Assembly: GCA_947313765.1 (NCBI GenBank)
Contig: CAMZNQ010000016.1
Coordinates: 1 to 11,096 of the forward strand
Length of the DNA: 11,096 bases
DNA from: an uncultured Sulfurovum sp.
Lineage (GTDB): Bacteria; Campylobacterota; Campylobacteria; Campylobacterales; Sulfurovaceae
Reading direction: 5' to 3'
The notes beneath the pieces are model-generated. The model saw nothing but the letters and a program-made list of their open reading frames with translations. It was not told where the DNA came from and did not search any database. Below are positions 1 through 6,311 of the stretch, one piece after another; position 1 is the stretch's first letter; each line of letters starts with the position of its first letter. A program made the position numbers and the translations under genes.

Positions 1-1
1 T

Positions 2-175
2 GTTGCGAAAAGAATGGATAACGTAAAAGCATTAATTATTGAAAATAGATATGACTCTGATGAATTTAAAGAGAAATGGCAATGGTTAGAAGAGAATTTA
101 GGTAAAAACTATTTAGATTTAAAGCTTCTAAAATTAGAGATTGCATCACGGAGAAAAAATGCGTCAAATAGTTAA
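2..175 (+). CDS. C-terminal end of an upstream gene, probably the ATPase partner of the HNH nuclease (PtuA-like), partial
   Basis: An open frame enters from the left edge and ends at TAA 173-175, giving 57 residues. The fragment is charged and helical: KEKWQWLEENLGK is followed by a Leu/Lys-rich stretch and a basic tail (SRRKN). No catalytic motif falls in the window, so the sequence alone does not identify the protein. The assignment is inferred from context: the next gene is a TIGR02646/PtuB-type HNH endonuclease, and those are commonly encoded directly after an AAA/ABC-type ATPase in Septu and in retron-linked Septu modules. The 17-base overlap with the next gene fits a translationally coupled pair. 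It could be another protein. Walker A, Walker B and signature motifs just upstream would settle it. Confidence 0.5.
   Translation, partial: VAKRMDNVKALIIENRYDSDEFKEKWQWLEENLGKNYLDLKLLKLEIASRRKNASNS
150..155 (+). promoter_or_regulatory. Ribosome binding site that fixes the HNH gene start
   Basis: GGAGAA lies five bases before the ATG at 159, inside the end of the preceding gene. It favours that ATG over the in-frame TTG at 141, which lies upstream of this site and would leave it unused inside the coding sequence. Confidence 0.65.
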
Positions 176-755
176 AAGTGAGCCTAGTTATTTTACTTCT
201 GCTAAAAAGATGGTCAAACTTCCAAAGGTAAAAGATGCTTGGAGTGATGAAAATATTGAAAAGATACGATATAGACTAAGAGCAGATATATTGTTAGAGG
301 AGCAAAATTTACTCTGTGCCTATTGTGAGAAAGAGATAGATGATAATGCTAAAAATTCAAATATAGACCATTTTAAAACAAGAAATCTATTTCCAGAGTT
401 AACATTAGAGTATTCCAATCTATTAGTATCTTGTAACACAAAGGGACGTTGCTCTGATTTTAAAGATAAACATGTTAAAGCTAGAGAAGAGTATGAAAAT
501 ATTGTGAATCCTATTTTAGAAAATCCAAATGATTTTTTTGACTATTTACTCACAGGTGAAATTATTGCTAAAAATGAAAAAGCTCAATTTACGATTGATA
601 TTTTTAATTTACAAGACAAATCTTTAATTCAATGTAGATTACAAGTTGTAAAAGCGTTAGAAGGCTTAGATTTAAACCTAGAAGAGATATGTTCTGTTTT
701 TGCAGACTATCATAGTTTTATTGAAAATATATACCCTAAATTAAAAGAGTTATAA
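159..755 (+). CDS. ptuB: HNH endonuclease of the TIGR02646 / Septu PtuB type
   Basis: A 198-residue predicted HNH (His-Me finger) nuclease. Visible motifs are CAYC (Cys53, Cys56), IDHF with the probable catalytic His71, NLLVSC (Asn87, Cys92), and a second zinc-type pair completed by Cys98 followed by FKDK. The order CxxC - (I/V)(D/E)HF - NLxxSC - C - K/D matches the family annotated as putative retron or Septu HNH endonuclease. Family knowledge: PtuB acts with the ATPase PtuA to block phage growth, probably by nucleic-acid cleavage. The C-terminal half (residues about 110-198) is helical with no motif I recognise. The ATG at 159 is chosen for its GGAGAA site. The gene overlaps the upstream frame by 17 bases and shares one base with nnr (TAATG). 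All key nuclease residues look intact. Family assignment is fairly sure; the system assignment depends on the unseen upstream gene. Confidence 0.8.
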   Translation: MRQIVKSEPSYFTSAKKMVKLPKVKDAWSDENIEKIRYRLRADILLEEQNLLCAYCEKEIDDNAKNSNIDHFKTRNLFPELTLEYSNLLVSCNTKGRCSDFKDKHVKAREEYENIVNPILENPNDFFDYLLTGEIIAKNEKAQFTIDIFNLQDKSLIQCRLQVVKALEGLDLNLEEICSVFADYHSFIENIYPKLKEL

Positions 756-2158
756 TGCAACCCCTATACAAAACATGTTACCCCTTAGACCAAAGATGTT
801 ACGAAGAGTATAACCTAACTGAAGATATTTTAATGGAACACGCTTCAATGGGTATGGCTACCTATATACGAGAAGAGTTTAAAGAGGGAAGTTCTGTTTT
901 AATTGTCTCTGGTGTTGGAAACAATGGAGCAGATGGGATTGTTTTGGCTAGACAACTTCAAGGTGCTTATGATGTCAAGTTGCATCTCCCTTTTGGGGTA
1001 CGTTCAGTTATGGCAGAGGTTCAACTCGAACGTGTTCAAGTGTTAGACATAGTGTTTGTAGATGCGGTGTGTGAAGCTGATGTTATTGTAGATGCAATCT
1101 TTGGAGCAGGGCTTAGTCGTGAACTTGACAAGAGAACACGAAATCTTATTGTCCAACTTGAAGCATTAAAGGGATTTAAGATTGCTTGTGATGTTCCAAC
1201 AGGCATAGATGTTGATGGAAACCCTCTCCCTATGGCTCTCTTTTGTGACGTGACAATAACAATGGGTGCTTTAAAAGAGTGTTTATACTCTGATATGGCA
1301 AAAGATTATGTAGGAGAGATTATCTGTATTGATTTGGGAGTCTCACATGAAAAATATATAGATGGATTCTCTACAAATCTCTTTTTGTTAGAAGAGTCTG
1401 ACATAACTCTGCCTATTCGTACAAAAGAAAATCTACATAAAGGTAATTTTGGTCATTTGGCTGTTATTGGTGGAGAGAAAGAGGGGGCTAGTATCTTGTC
1501 TGGAATCTCTGCCTTACGTTTTGGAGCAGGTCTTGTTACTATGGTTGGAGAGTTTAAGAACTCTATACCCATTGAGTTGATGGAAGATATTAATTTACCT
1601 TATAACACAACAGCTATTGCTCTTGGTATGGGATTTTCTGAATTTGAGAATGATATAATAGAAGATATTTTAGATAGAAAAACAGCTTTAATCTTAGATG
1701 CAGGAGTCTTTTCAAATGAGATTATCTTAGAGTTTTTAGAGCAAAAAGATAGAGAGATAGTTCTAACACCACATCCAAAAGAGTTTGTAAATCTATGGAA
1801 TATGACTATTGATACTCCACTAAACATTGCTGTACTTCAAGCTAATCGTTTTGATAAAGTAAGAGAGTTTTCATCTCTTTTTCCTCATGTAACACTTCTA
1901 CTAAAAGGGGCAAATATGATAATTGCTCAAAAGGGTAGATTTTTTGTAAATCCACATGGTAGTTCAAAGCTTAGTAAAGGTGGAAGTGGAGATGTTCTAA
2001 GTGGTCTAATTGGTTCTTTGTTAGCACAAGGCTACAATGGAGTAGATGCAACCATTCAAGCCTCTTTGGCATTAACAGCAGGTGCAAAAGCTTATGATGG
2101 TAACTCTTATGCTATGTTGCCTACAGATTTAATAGAAGAGATTGGAAAGTTAAAATAG
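755..2158 (+). CDS. nnr: Bifunctional NAD(P)HX epimerase / ADP-dependent NAD(P)HX dehydratase
   Basis: A 467-residue metabolite-repair enzyme. It epimerises hydrated NADH/NADPH (R to S) and dehydrates the S form with ADP, restoring active cofactor in the cytoplasm. The N-terminal YjeF_N (NnrE) domain, about 1-215, shows MEHASMGMA, the loop GVGNNGADG (53-61), VDAIFGAGL (112-120) and CDVPTGIDVDG (145-155). The C-terminal ribokinase-like NnrD domain, about 225-467, shows KGNFGHLAVIGG (229-240), LTPHPKE (337-343) and the nucleotide-binding KGGSGDVLSG (408-417). The loop usually reads GNNGGDG, so Ala59 is a mild variation. The length is a little under the E. coli fused protein (about 515). The ATG overlaps the stop of the HNH gene, so translation is probably coupled, although the functions look unrelated. 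No convincing separate promoter was seen. Confidence 0.95.
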   Translation: MQPLYKTCYPLDQRCYEEYNLTEDILMEHASMGMATYIREEFKEGSSVLIVSGVGNNGADGIVLARQLQGAYDVKLHLPFGVRSVMAEVQLERVQVLDIVFVDAVCEADVIVDAIFGAGLSRELDKRTRNLIVQLEALKGFKIACDVPTGIDVDGNPLPMALFCDVTITMGALKECLYSDMAKDYVGEIICIDLGVSHEKYIDGFSTNLFLLEESDITLPIRTKENLHKGNFGHLAVIGGEKEGASILSGISALRFGAGLVTMVGEFKNSIPIELMEDINLPYNTTAIALGMGFSEFENDIIEDILDRKTALILDAGVFSNEIILEFLEQKDREIVLTPHPKEFVNLWNMTIDTPLNIAVLQANRFDKVREFSSLFPHVTLLLKGANMIIAQKGRFFVNPHGSSKLSKGGSGDVLSGLIGSLLAQGYNGVDATIQASLALTAGAKAYDGNSYAMLPTDLIEEIGKLK

Positions 2159-2234
2159 TAATTTTATTATCTCTAATTTTATTTATAAATATTTAAAAAA
2201 AATCTCCTATATAATCTAAAATATTTAAAGATTT

Positions 2235-2243
2235 TGCTATATT
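2235..2243 (+). promoter_or_regulatory. Probable extended -10 promoter for the lipoprotein operon
   Basis: The 106-base gap after nnr is almost pure A/T. TGCTATATT at 2235-2243 has an extended -10 form and would start RNA near 2250, about 15 bases before the ATG at 2265, leaving room for the weak GAGA site at 2257-2260. A perfect TATAAT at 2210-2215 is a second candidate. Neither has a recognisable -35, which is common for the housekeeping sigma factor in Campylobacterota. No hairpin terminator for nnr is visible in the gap. Confidence 0.45.
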
Positions 2244-2264
2244 AAAAGTAAAAAATGAGATACG

Positions 2265-2732
2265 ATGATAAAAATTAAAATTATAACTTTAACCATTATT
2301 TCACTCTTTTTTGTTGGTTGTCTACCTCCACCAACTTCTAAACCTCAAATATCTTTAGGAGGTATTATTGGTTCACATAGAAGAGTTTTACCACCTGAAT
2401 CTATTTCTCAACCTGTTATAGACAAAGAGTATGGGGCAAAACCTACAAATTATCTAAATGCAATAAGAGCTTATTGTTCAACTAAGATAGCTCGTGCTAA
2501 TATATCTCAATATAAATATGGTAAACCTAAACGTGCTTTTAAAAGAAAAGGATTTGCTTATGGTGGAGCTGTTGAGTGGAAAGGTTGGTTAGTTGAAGCA
2601 TCTATTGCCACACCTACTAGAACAGGTAAACTCTTGACACCTAAACCCTATATGTTTCTATTTAAGGGAGAGCAAGTTGTTGAACATGTTTTGGGAAATA
2701 GTCATAAACTCATTATAAAGGTAGATAAGTAG
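2265..2732 (+). CDS. Small lipoprotein of unknown function
   Basis: A 155-residue protein with a lipoprotein signal peptide: basic start (MIKIKI), hydrophobic core, lipobox FVGC with the lipidated Cys19, then a Pro-rich linker (LPPPTSKP). The mature part has one further Cys near residue 71 (AYCSTK) and a C-terminal region alternating short strands with Gly/Lys turns (GGAVEWKGWLVEASI, PKPYMFLFKGEQVVEHVL). The repeated 'own-sidechain' style strands suggest a compact beta domain, but I do not recognise the family. It is the first gene of a three-gene plus-strand operon. Its TAG stop overlaps the GTG start of the next gene by one base (TAGTG), so the two are probably co-translated. It should sit at the periplasmic face of the inner or outer membrane. 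The residue after the lipidated Cys is Leu, not Asp, which does not signal inner-membrane retention by the E. coli rule. Confidence 0.8.
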   Translation: MIKIKIITLTIISLFFVGCLPPPTSKPQISLGGIIGSHRRVLPPESISQPVIDKEYGAKPTNYLNAIRAYCSTKIARANISQYKYGKPKRAFKRKGFAYGGAVEWKGWLVEASIATPTRTGKLLTPKPYMFLFKGEQVVEHVLGNSHKLIIKVDK

Positions 2733-3457
2733 TGGCAAACTTTAATACACATTTTATGGTTGCATCAGGTGCTTCAGCAGTTGTTTCAGGAACTCTACTC
2801 TCTATGGAGGTTGTATCTCCCCAAGAGGCAGTATATGCTTTTGCTTTAGGAACTCTTGGTGGATTATTGCCAGATGTTGACTCTGCACACTCGAAGTCCA
2901 TAAGAGTTGGATTTAATGTACTATCTCTTCTTGCAACAATTATGGTTGTTTTCATTAAATCTTCTACATATTCACTGATAGAGATGTTTGTAGTAGCAGG
3001 TTTAGTTTTTGTTGGTATTCGTTTTGCTATGCTTGATATTTTTCGTAAAATATCAAAACATAGAGGAATGTTTCACTCTATTCCTGTTGCTTTGATTTGG
3101 GGTATAGTTGTATCTATTTTAATGCAATACTTCTTTAGTTTAAACTCTTTAATCTCTTGGGTGTATGGGTTTATGGTTACAATGGGTTATTTTGTTCATC
3201 TTATTTTAGATGAAACGTATAGTGTTGATTTGGGTAATAGAAGAGTTAAAAAGTCATTTGGAACAGCTATGAAGCTTGGTAAATTTAAAACAACAAAAGA
3301 TAAGATACAGACGATAGTAATATACCTATCAATCCCACTATTACTATCTATTGCACCAGATACAACATTGATTGAAAATGCACTTTTTTCACATGATGCG
3401 TGGATAACATTTAAAGACATACTACTACCTTATGATGGTAAGTGGTTTTTACATTAG
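2732..3457 (+). CDS. YdjM/DUF457 family membrane-bound putative metal-dependent hydrolase
   Basis: A 241-residue integral membrane protein. Motifs are those of the YdjM/DUF457 (PF04307) family, named in E. coli as LexA-regulated inner-membrane putative hydrolases: FNTHFMVA (His7), LLPDVDSAHSKS (45-55), KHRGMFHSIP (109-118) and VHLILDE (155-161). The spaced His and Asp residues are probable metal ligands. Hydrophobic segments lie at about 10-25, 32-46, 62-76, 84-100, 116-136, 143-160 and 193-207. The start is GTG at 2732, overlapping the preceding stop; the first residues (MANFNTHF) match the usual family beginning, so this start is preferred. The true substrate of the family is not known to me. 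A long inverted repeat lies inside the gene (3027-3063). The stop overlaps the ribosome binding site of the next gene. Confidence 0.85.
   Translation: MANFNTHFMVASGASAVVSGTLLSMEVVSPQEAVYAFALGTLGGLLPDVDSAHSKSIRVGFNVLSLLATIMVVFIKSSTYSLIEMFVVAGLVFVGIRFAMLDIFRKISKHRGMFHSIPVALIWGIVVSILMQYFFSLNSLISWVYGFMVTMGYFVHLILDETYSVDLGNRRVKKSFGTAMKLGKFKTTKDKIQTIVIYLSIPLLLSIAPDTTLIENALFSHDAWITFKDILLPYDGKWFLH
3027..3063 (+). repeat. Intragenic stem-loop inside the DUF457 gene
   Basis: TTGATATTTT (3033-3042) and AAAATATCAA (3047-3056) form a perfect 10-bp stem around the loop TCGT. A further five pairs, CTATG (3027-3031) with CATAG (3059-3063), extend it across a small internal loop. It lies in the codons for residues about 99-111, next to the conserved HRGMFHS motif. 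There is no T-run after it, so it is not a terminator. Function unknown; it may be chance in A/T-rich DNA. Confidence 0.5.
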
Positions 3458-3460
3458 GAG
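3456..3460 (+). promoter_or_regulatory. Ribosome binding site that fixes the ArsC-like gene start
   Basis: AGGAG overlaps the TAG stop of the DUF457 gene and lies seven bases before the ATG at 3468. It excludes the in-frame ATG at 3432, which has no such site and would add 12 residues unlike the family. Confidence 0.75.
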
Positions 3461-3467
3461 AAATAAT

Positions 3468-3806
3468 ATGAAAATGTATGGAATTAAAACCTGCTCAACA
3501 GTAGGTAAAGCTAGAAAATTTATGAGAGATAATAAGATAGAATTTGATTTTGTAGATTACAAAGTAGAGCAAGTATGTGAAGAAAAAATTCGTGAATGGT
3601 TAAAGAAAGTAGATATAAATCTTCTATTTAATAGCCGTGGTAAGAAATATAGAGATTTAAAACTCAAAGAGCTAAACTTAGATGATGAGGGAAAAATTAA
3701 ATGGATGGCAAAAGAGAACTACCTAATTAAAAGACCTGTAGTTGAATATGGTAATGGGGATGTTCTTGTATCTTACAATGAAGAGGTTTATAGAGATACT
3801 TTTTAA
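3468..3806 (+). CDS. ArsC/YffB-like thioredoxin-fold protein (Spx/ArsC family)
   Basis: A 112-residue cytoplasmic protein of the ArsC/Spx superfamily. It begins with the typical first strand and redox site MYGIKTCSTVGKARKF, with a single Cys9, as in YffB-type CxT proteins and not the CxxC of Spx. Later family marks are NSRGKKYRDL (residues about 46-55), the C-terminal LIKRPVVEY (about 86-94) and a final beta hairpin. Members are described as glutathione-dependent thiol reductases or arsenate-reductase-like proteins. Without ars genes nearby, an arsenate role is not supported, and a general thiol role is more cautious. It is the last gene of the 2265-3806 operon, starting 10 bases after the DUF457 stop with a good AGGAG site. 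Its stop codon is built into the hairpin terminator that follows. Confidence 0.88.
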   Translation: MKMYGIKTCSTVGKARKFMRDNKIEFDFVDYKVEQVCEEKIREWLKKVDINLLFNSRGKKYRDLKLKELNLDDEGKIKWMAKENYLIKRPVVEYGNGDVLVSYNEEVYRDTF

Positions 3807-3830
3807 AAGCTATTTAGATATAGCTTTTAA
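3803..3830. terminator. Hairpin terminator between converging genes, probably bidirectional
   Basis: TTAAAAGCTAT (3803-3813) and ATAGCTTTTAA (3820-3830) pair perfectly over 11 bp around the loop TTAGAT. On either strand the 3' arm carries a TTTT run, so the T-tract is part of the stem and not a separate tail. It lies between the plus-strand ArsC-like gene, whose TAA stop is inside the left arm, and the end of the minus-strand gene at 3850. No other terminator was seen for either. Confidence 0.6.
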
Positions 3831-3849
3831 GAAAGAAGAGTTAAATAAG

Positions 3850-4458
3850 TTAAAACCTAATAACCTCTTGGTGATTCTCTAATTCATAAACTTCAGAGTT
3901 GTATTCTACTGTACCATTGATGATTACAATCATACTATCTATAGATTTGTCCTCTTTATAGTTAATGTTTTGACACTCTATGGTTGCACCCTCTTTTAGA
4001 GTAATATTATTAAAGTTGTAATCATTTGATGCTTCTAGTTCTAAGTGGTGTGGAAATTTCCCATCTTCATCTATATTATCATATTTCATTATTATATCTC
4101 CATTTTGAATGTTGTTATCATTTTGACAAGATTTATACTCTATTTTACGTATTATCTTTTCTAATGTACCTAAAGTATTTTCATCTTTTAATCCTGTAAC
4201 TTGACAATAGTTTAAGTTTTTTGAGAAATTTGTAGCCTCTAGTCTATTAATATCATTAAGATGTGTAACCATTATTTTTGATAGCTCTTGAGTAAGACTC
4301 TCATCTTTAATATCTTTATCTGTGATAGATACAGCTGTGCCGATAGCAATGGGGTATGTTTTTTTAGTTTTTAATGTCTTATTTACTTCTGTTCCACACC
4401 CTTGAAAGGTGAGACCAAGAAAACTCATCTTTATAAAAAATATTTTAAATCTTCTCAT
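3850..4458 (-). CDS. Probable lipoprotein of unknown function
   Basis: A 202-residue protein with a basic N-terminus (MRRFKIFFIK), a short hydrophobic run and LTFQGC, placing a probable lipidated Cys at 21. The lipobox is imperfect, with Phe at -3, so plain secretion is an alternative. The mature part is polar and Asn/Asp/Lys-rich. It carries three further Cys residues (YCQVTG near 84, KSCQND near 110, IECQNI near 158), some of which could pair in the periplasm. The C-terminal third reads as alternating beta strands (LKEGATIECQNI, DSMIVIINGTVEYNSEVYEL). I recognise no family. It stands alone on the minus strand, with its own promoter/palindrome upstream and the shared hairpin terminator downstream. 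The ATG is preceded by AGGA nine bases upstream. Narrow distribution is likely but not testable here. Confidence 0.75.
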   Translation of the reverse strand: MRRFKIFFIKMSFLGLTFQGCGTEVNKTLKTKKTYPIAIGTAVSITDKDIKDESLTQELSKIMVTHLNDINRLEATNFSKNLNYCQVTGLKDENTLGTLEKIIRKIEYKSCQNDNNIQNGDIIMKYDNIDEDGKFPHHLELEASNDYNFNNITLKEGATIECQNINYKEDKSIDSMIVIINGTVEYNSEVYELENHQEVIRF

Positions 4459-4471
4459 CTCTTAAATCCTA

Positions 4472-4496
4472 TTTAGTATAGTACTATTATACTAAA
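4472..4496 (-). promoter_or_regulatory. Promoter with an operator-like palindrome over the -10 box
   Basis: TTTAGTATA (4472-4480) and TATACTAAA (4488-4496) are perfect 9-bp inverted repeats separated by seven bases. On the minus strand a consensus TATAAT (4491 down to 4486) sits inside this element, placing the RNA start near 4479, about 20 bases before the ATG at 4458. No clear -35 is seen. The arrangement is what a dimeric repressor operator would look like, but a chance A/T palindrome or an RNA hairpin is possible. Confidence 0.5.
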
Positions 4497-4525
4497 ATTA
4501 AACTTAAGAATATATTTTAATCTAA

Positions 4526-4540
4526 AACATTAAAAATGTT
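4526..4540 (-). terminator. Weak hairpin after aroC, possible terminator
   Basis: AACATT and AATGTT form a six-bp stem with a three-base loop just past the aroC stop, followed on the minus strand by TTAGATTAAAA. It is short and A/T-rich, so termination here is only a possibility. Without it, aroC transcripts would run into the lipoprotein promoter region and gene on the same strand. Confidence 0.3.
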
Positions 4541-4544
4541 ATTT

Positions 4545-5618
4545 TTATGAGTATATTTTTTGTAGATGTTCCATTTTTTTACCCATATTTAGTAGTGTCA
4601 TATCAGCCAATACCAAAGCCATCATAGCTTCACATACAACAGAACCACGAATAGCTACACATGGGTCATGACGACCTTTTAGCTCAAATTTTATCGATTT
4701 ATTCTCTATGTTTACTGTATTTTGTTCTTGAAAAATAGAGGGAGTAGGTTTAAAATGGCTTTTAACTACAATATCATCTCCATTGGAGATTCCACCTAAA
4801 ATTCCACCTGAATGGTTAGAGCTAAATCCATCTGGGGTAATATCATCATTGTTTTGACTACCTTTAAGAGAAGAGCTAAGAGTGCCATCTCCAATCTCTA
4901 CACCTTTACAAGCATTAATACCCATCATCGCTTCTGCCAAGATGGCATCAAGTTTATAGTAGAGTGGTTCTCCTAATCCAATTGGTACACCTGTTGCTAC
5001 TGTTAAAACTACACCACCTACAGAGTCATGTTTTCTCTTAGCAGATAGAATTGCATCTTCTTGCTCTTTTTCAACTTTAGGGTCTAAAGCATATAGAATA
5101 GAACTCTTTGCATAGTTAAAATCATAAGAGTTAGCTTTAATACCATCTACTTCACACAATCCTGATTTAATCTCAATTCCCAAAGTTTTAAGCATAAGTT
5201 TTGCTATTGCACCACCTGCTACTCTTGCTGCTGTCTCTCTTGCAGAGCTTCTTCCTCCACCACGATAGTCTCGAATACCATATTTATGAAAATATGTAAA
5301 ATCGGCATGTCCCGGGCGAAATATATCTTTTATATTGTCATAGTCACGACTCTTTTGGTTTTGGTTGAAGATTATCATCATAATGGGTGTACCTGTTGTA
5401 AATCCTTCAAACGTTCCAGAGAGTATCTCTACCTTATCTGCCTCTTTTCTAGCTGTCTCTAGTCTGCTTTTACCCGGTTTTCTACGGTCAAGTTCACTCT
5501 GAATAAACTCCTCATCTACTTTAAGACCTGCTGGAACACCATCTACAATACAACCTAAAGCTTTGCCATGAGACTCTCCAAATGTTGTTATGCAGAACTT
5601 TTTTCCAAAACTATTCAT
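4545..5618 (-). CDS. aroC: Chorismate synthase
   Basis: A 357-residue enzyme that makes chorismate from EPSP, the last step of the shikimate pathway, using reduced FMN as cofactor. The signatures are intact: TTFGESHGKALG (residues about 11-22), DRRKPGKSR (44-52), FRPGHADFTYFHKYGIRDYRG beginning at residue 100, GGRSSARETAARVAGG (121-136), NHSGGILGGISNG near 265-277, and GRHDPCVAIR near 312-321. The length is normal for the family. The ATG at 5618 shares its A with the TGA stop of rnc (TGATG); the in-frame TTG one codon upstream is less likely. It is the last gene of the TPR-rnhA-rnc-aroC operon, and translation is probably coupled to rnc. Bacterial AroC generally relies on a separate flavin reductase, which is not in this window. 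Confidence 0.97.
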   Translation of the reverse strand: MNSFGKKFCITTFGESHGKALGCIVDGVPAGLKVDEEFIQSELDRRKPGKSRLETARKEADKVEILSGTFEGFTTGTPIMMIIFNQNQKSRDYDNIKDIFRPGHADFTYFHKYGIRDYRGGGRSSARETAARVAGGAIAKLMLKTLGIEIKSGLCEVDGIKANSYDFNYAKSSILYALDPKVEKEQEDAILSAKRKHDSVGGVVLTVATGVPIGLGEPLYYKLDAILAEAMMGINACKGVEIGDGTLSSSLKGSQNNDDITPDGFSSNHSGGILGGISNGDDIVVKSHFKPTPSIFQEQNTVNIENKSIKFELKGRHDPCVAIRGSVVCEAMMALVLADMTLLNMGKKMEHLQKIYS

Positions 5619-6295
5619 CAATTTTCGCCTTTAAGTTTTTTAAGTGCAATCTGTGCAGCTTTCTGTTGTGCCTCTTTTTTACTTCGTCCAATTGCTGAAC
5701 ATATAATTCTGTGTTGTAGCTCAACTGCTATCTCAAACTCTTTTTTGTGGTCTGGGCCAAAGGCACGAATAAGTTTATAATTAGGAGTCTCTCCAAAATC
5801 TGCTTGGGTAAGCTCTTGAAGAGTTGTTTTAAAATCTTTAGAGAGAGAGTTTAAGTCAATAGTTTTGTGAGAAGATTCTATTAGTTTAATTGTAATCTCT
5901 GATGCTACCTCTAAACCACTCTCTAAATATATAGCACCAATAACAGCTTCAAAAGCGTTTGATAGAAGTGATGGTTTAATACGTCCCTCATTATTCTCTT
6001 CAGCAGAAGATATAAGTAGAGAGCTACCTAAGTTGATGGATTTTGCAAGTGTTGTAAAACCTTTTTCATTGACTAAAGAGGCTCTAATCTTTGAAAGTAG
6101 CCCCTCATTCTCTTTTGGAAATTTTTTGAAAAGATACTCTCCTACAATCAAATCTAAAACCGCATCGCCCAAGAACTCTAATCTCTCATTATTATAAGGT
6201 TTCTTATAGCTTTTATGAGTAAGTGCTTCGATGATAAGGTCATCTCGTTTAAATTTGTAGTTTAAAGCTTTCTCTAGTGCTTTAAATTGTTTCAT
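5618..6295 (-). CDS. rnc: Ribonuclease III
   Basis: A 225-residue double-strand RNA endonuclease that matures rRNA precursors and cuts structured mRNAs as a dimer. The signature [14 protein letters not shown] spans residues 36-49 and supplies Glu37, Glu40 and Asp44. The second metal-site motif reads [17 protein letters not shown], with Glu116 but Asn113 where most homologues have Asp. A C-terminal dsRNA-binding domain (about 150-225) starts at [21 protein letters not shown] and ends in the typical [17 protein letters not shown]. The length is usual. It starts 16 bases after the rnhA stop; an AAGGAA site overlaps that stop, somewhat far (about 11 bases) from the ATG. It overlaps aroC by one base. 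The Asn113 change may affect metal binding and activity. Confidence 0.96.
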   Translation of the reverse strand: MKQFKALEKALNYKFKRDDLIIEALTHKSYKKPYNNERLEFLGDAVLDLIVGEYLFKKFPKENEGLLSKIRASLVNEKGFTTLAKSINLGSSLLISSAEENNEGRIKPSLLSNAFEAVIGAIYLESGLEVASEITIKLIESSHKTIDLNSLSKDFKTTLQELTQADFGETPNYKLIRAFGPDHKKEFEIAVELQHRIICSAIGRSKKEAQQKAAQIALKKLKGEN

Positions 6296-6311
6296 CTGTT
6301 TTAAATTCCTT

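Noticed and set aside
141..158. TTG at 141 as the start of the HNH gene
   Set aside because: The ATG at 159 has GGAGAA at ideal distance, while the TTG lies upstream of that site.
751..756. TATAAT at the ptuB/nnr junction as an nnr promoter
   Set aside because: It overlaps the nnr ATG, so any RNA from it would start inside the gene.
1600..1827. Minus-strand open frame of 75 codons inside nnr
   Set aside because: It lies wholly within a clearly conserved gene on the other strand, with no motif or ribosome site.
2181..2209. A/T-rich partial palindromes after nnr as a terminator
   Set aside because: ATTTATAAAT is self-complementary with no loop and no GC-containing stem; no credible hairpin plus T-run.
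2713..2955. Minus-strand open frame opposite the DUF457 start
   Set aside because: Shadow of the DUF457 gene, whose motifs are in the plus frame.
3196..3420. Minus-strand open frame opposite the end of the DUF457 gene
   Set aside because: Shadow without a start site or motif.
5619..5621. TTG at 5621 as the aroC start
   Set aside because: The next codon is an ATG forming a standard TGATG overlap with rnc and matching the family N-terminus.
5568..5780. Plus-strand open frame opposite aroC/rnc
   Set aside because: Antisense shadow across two well-recognised genes.
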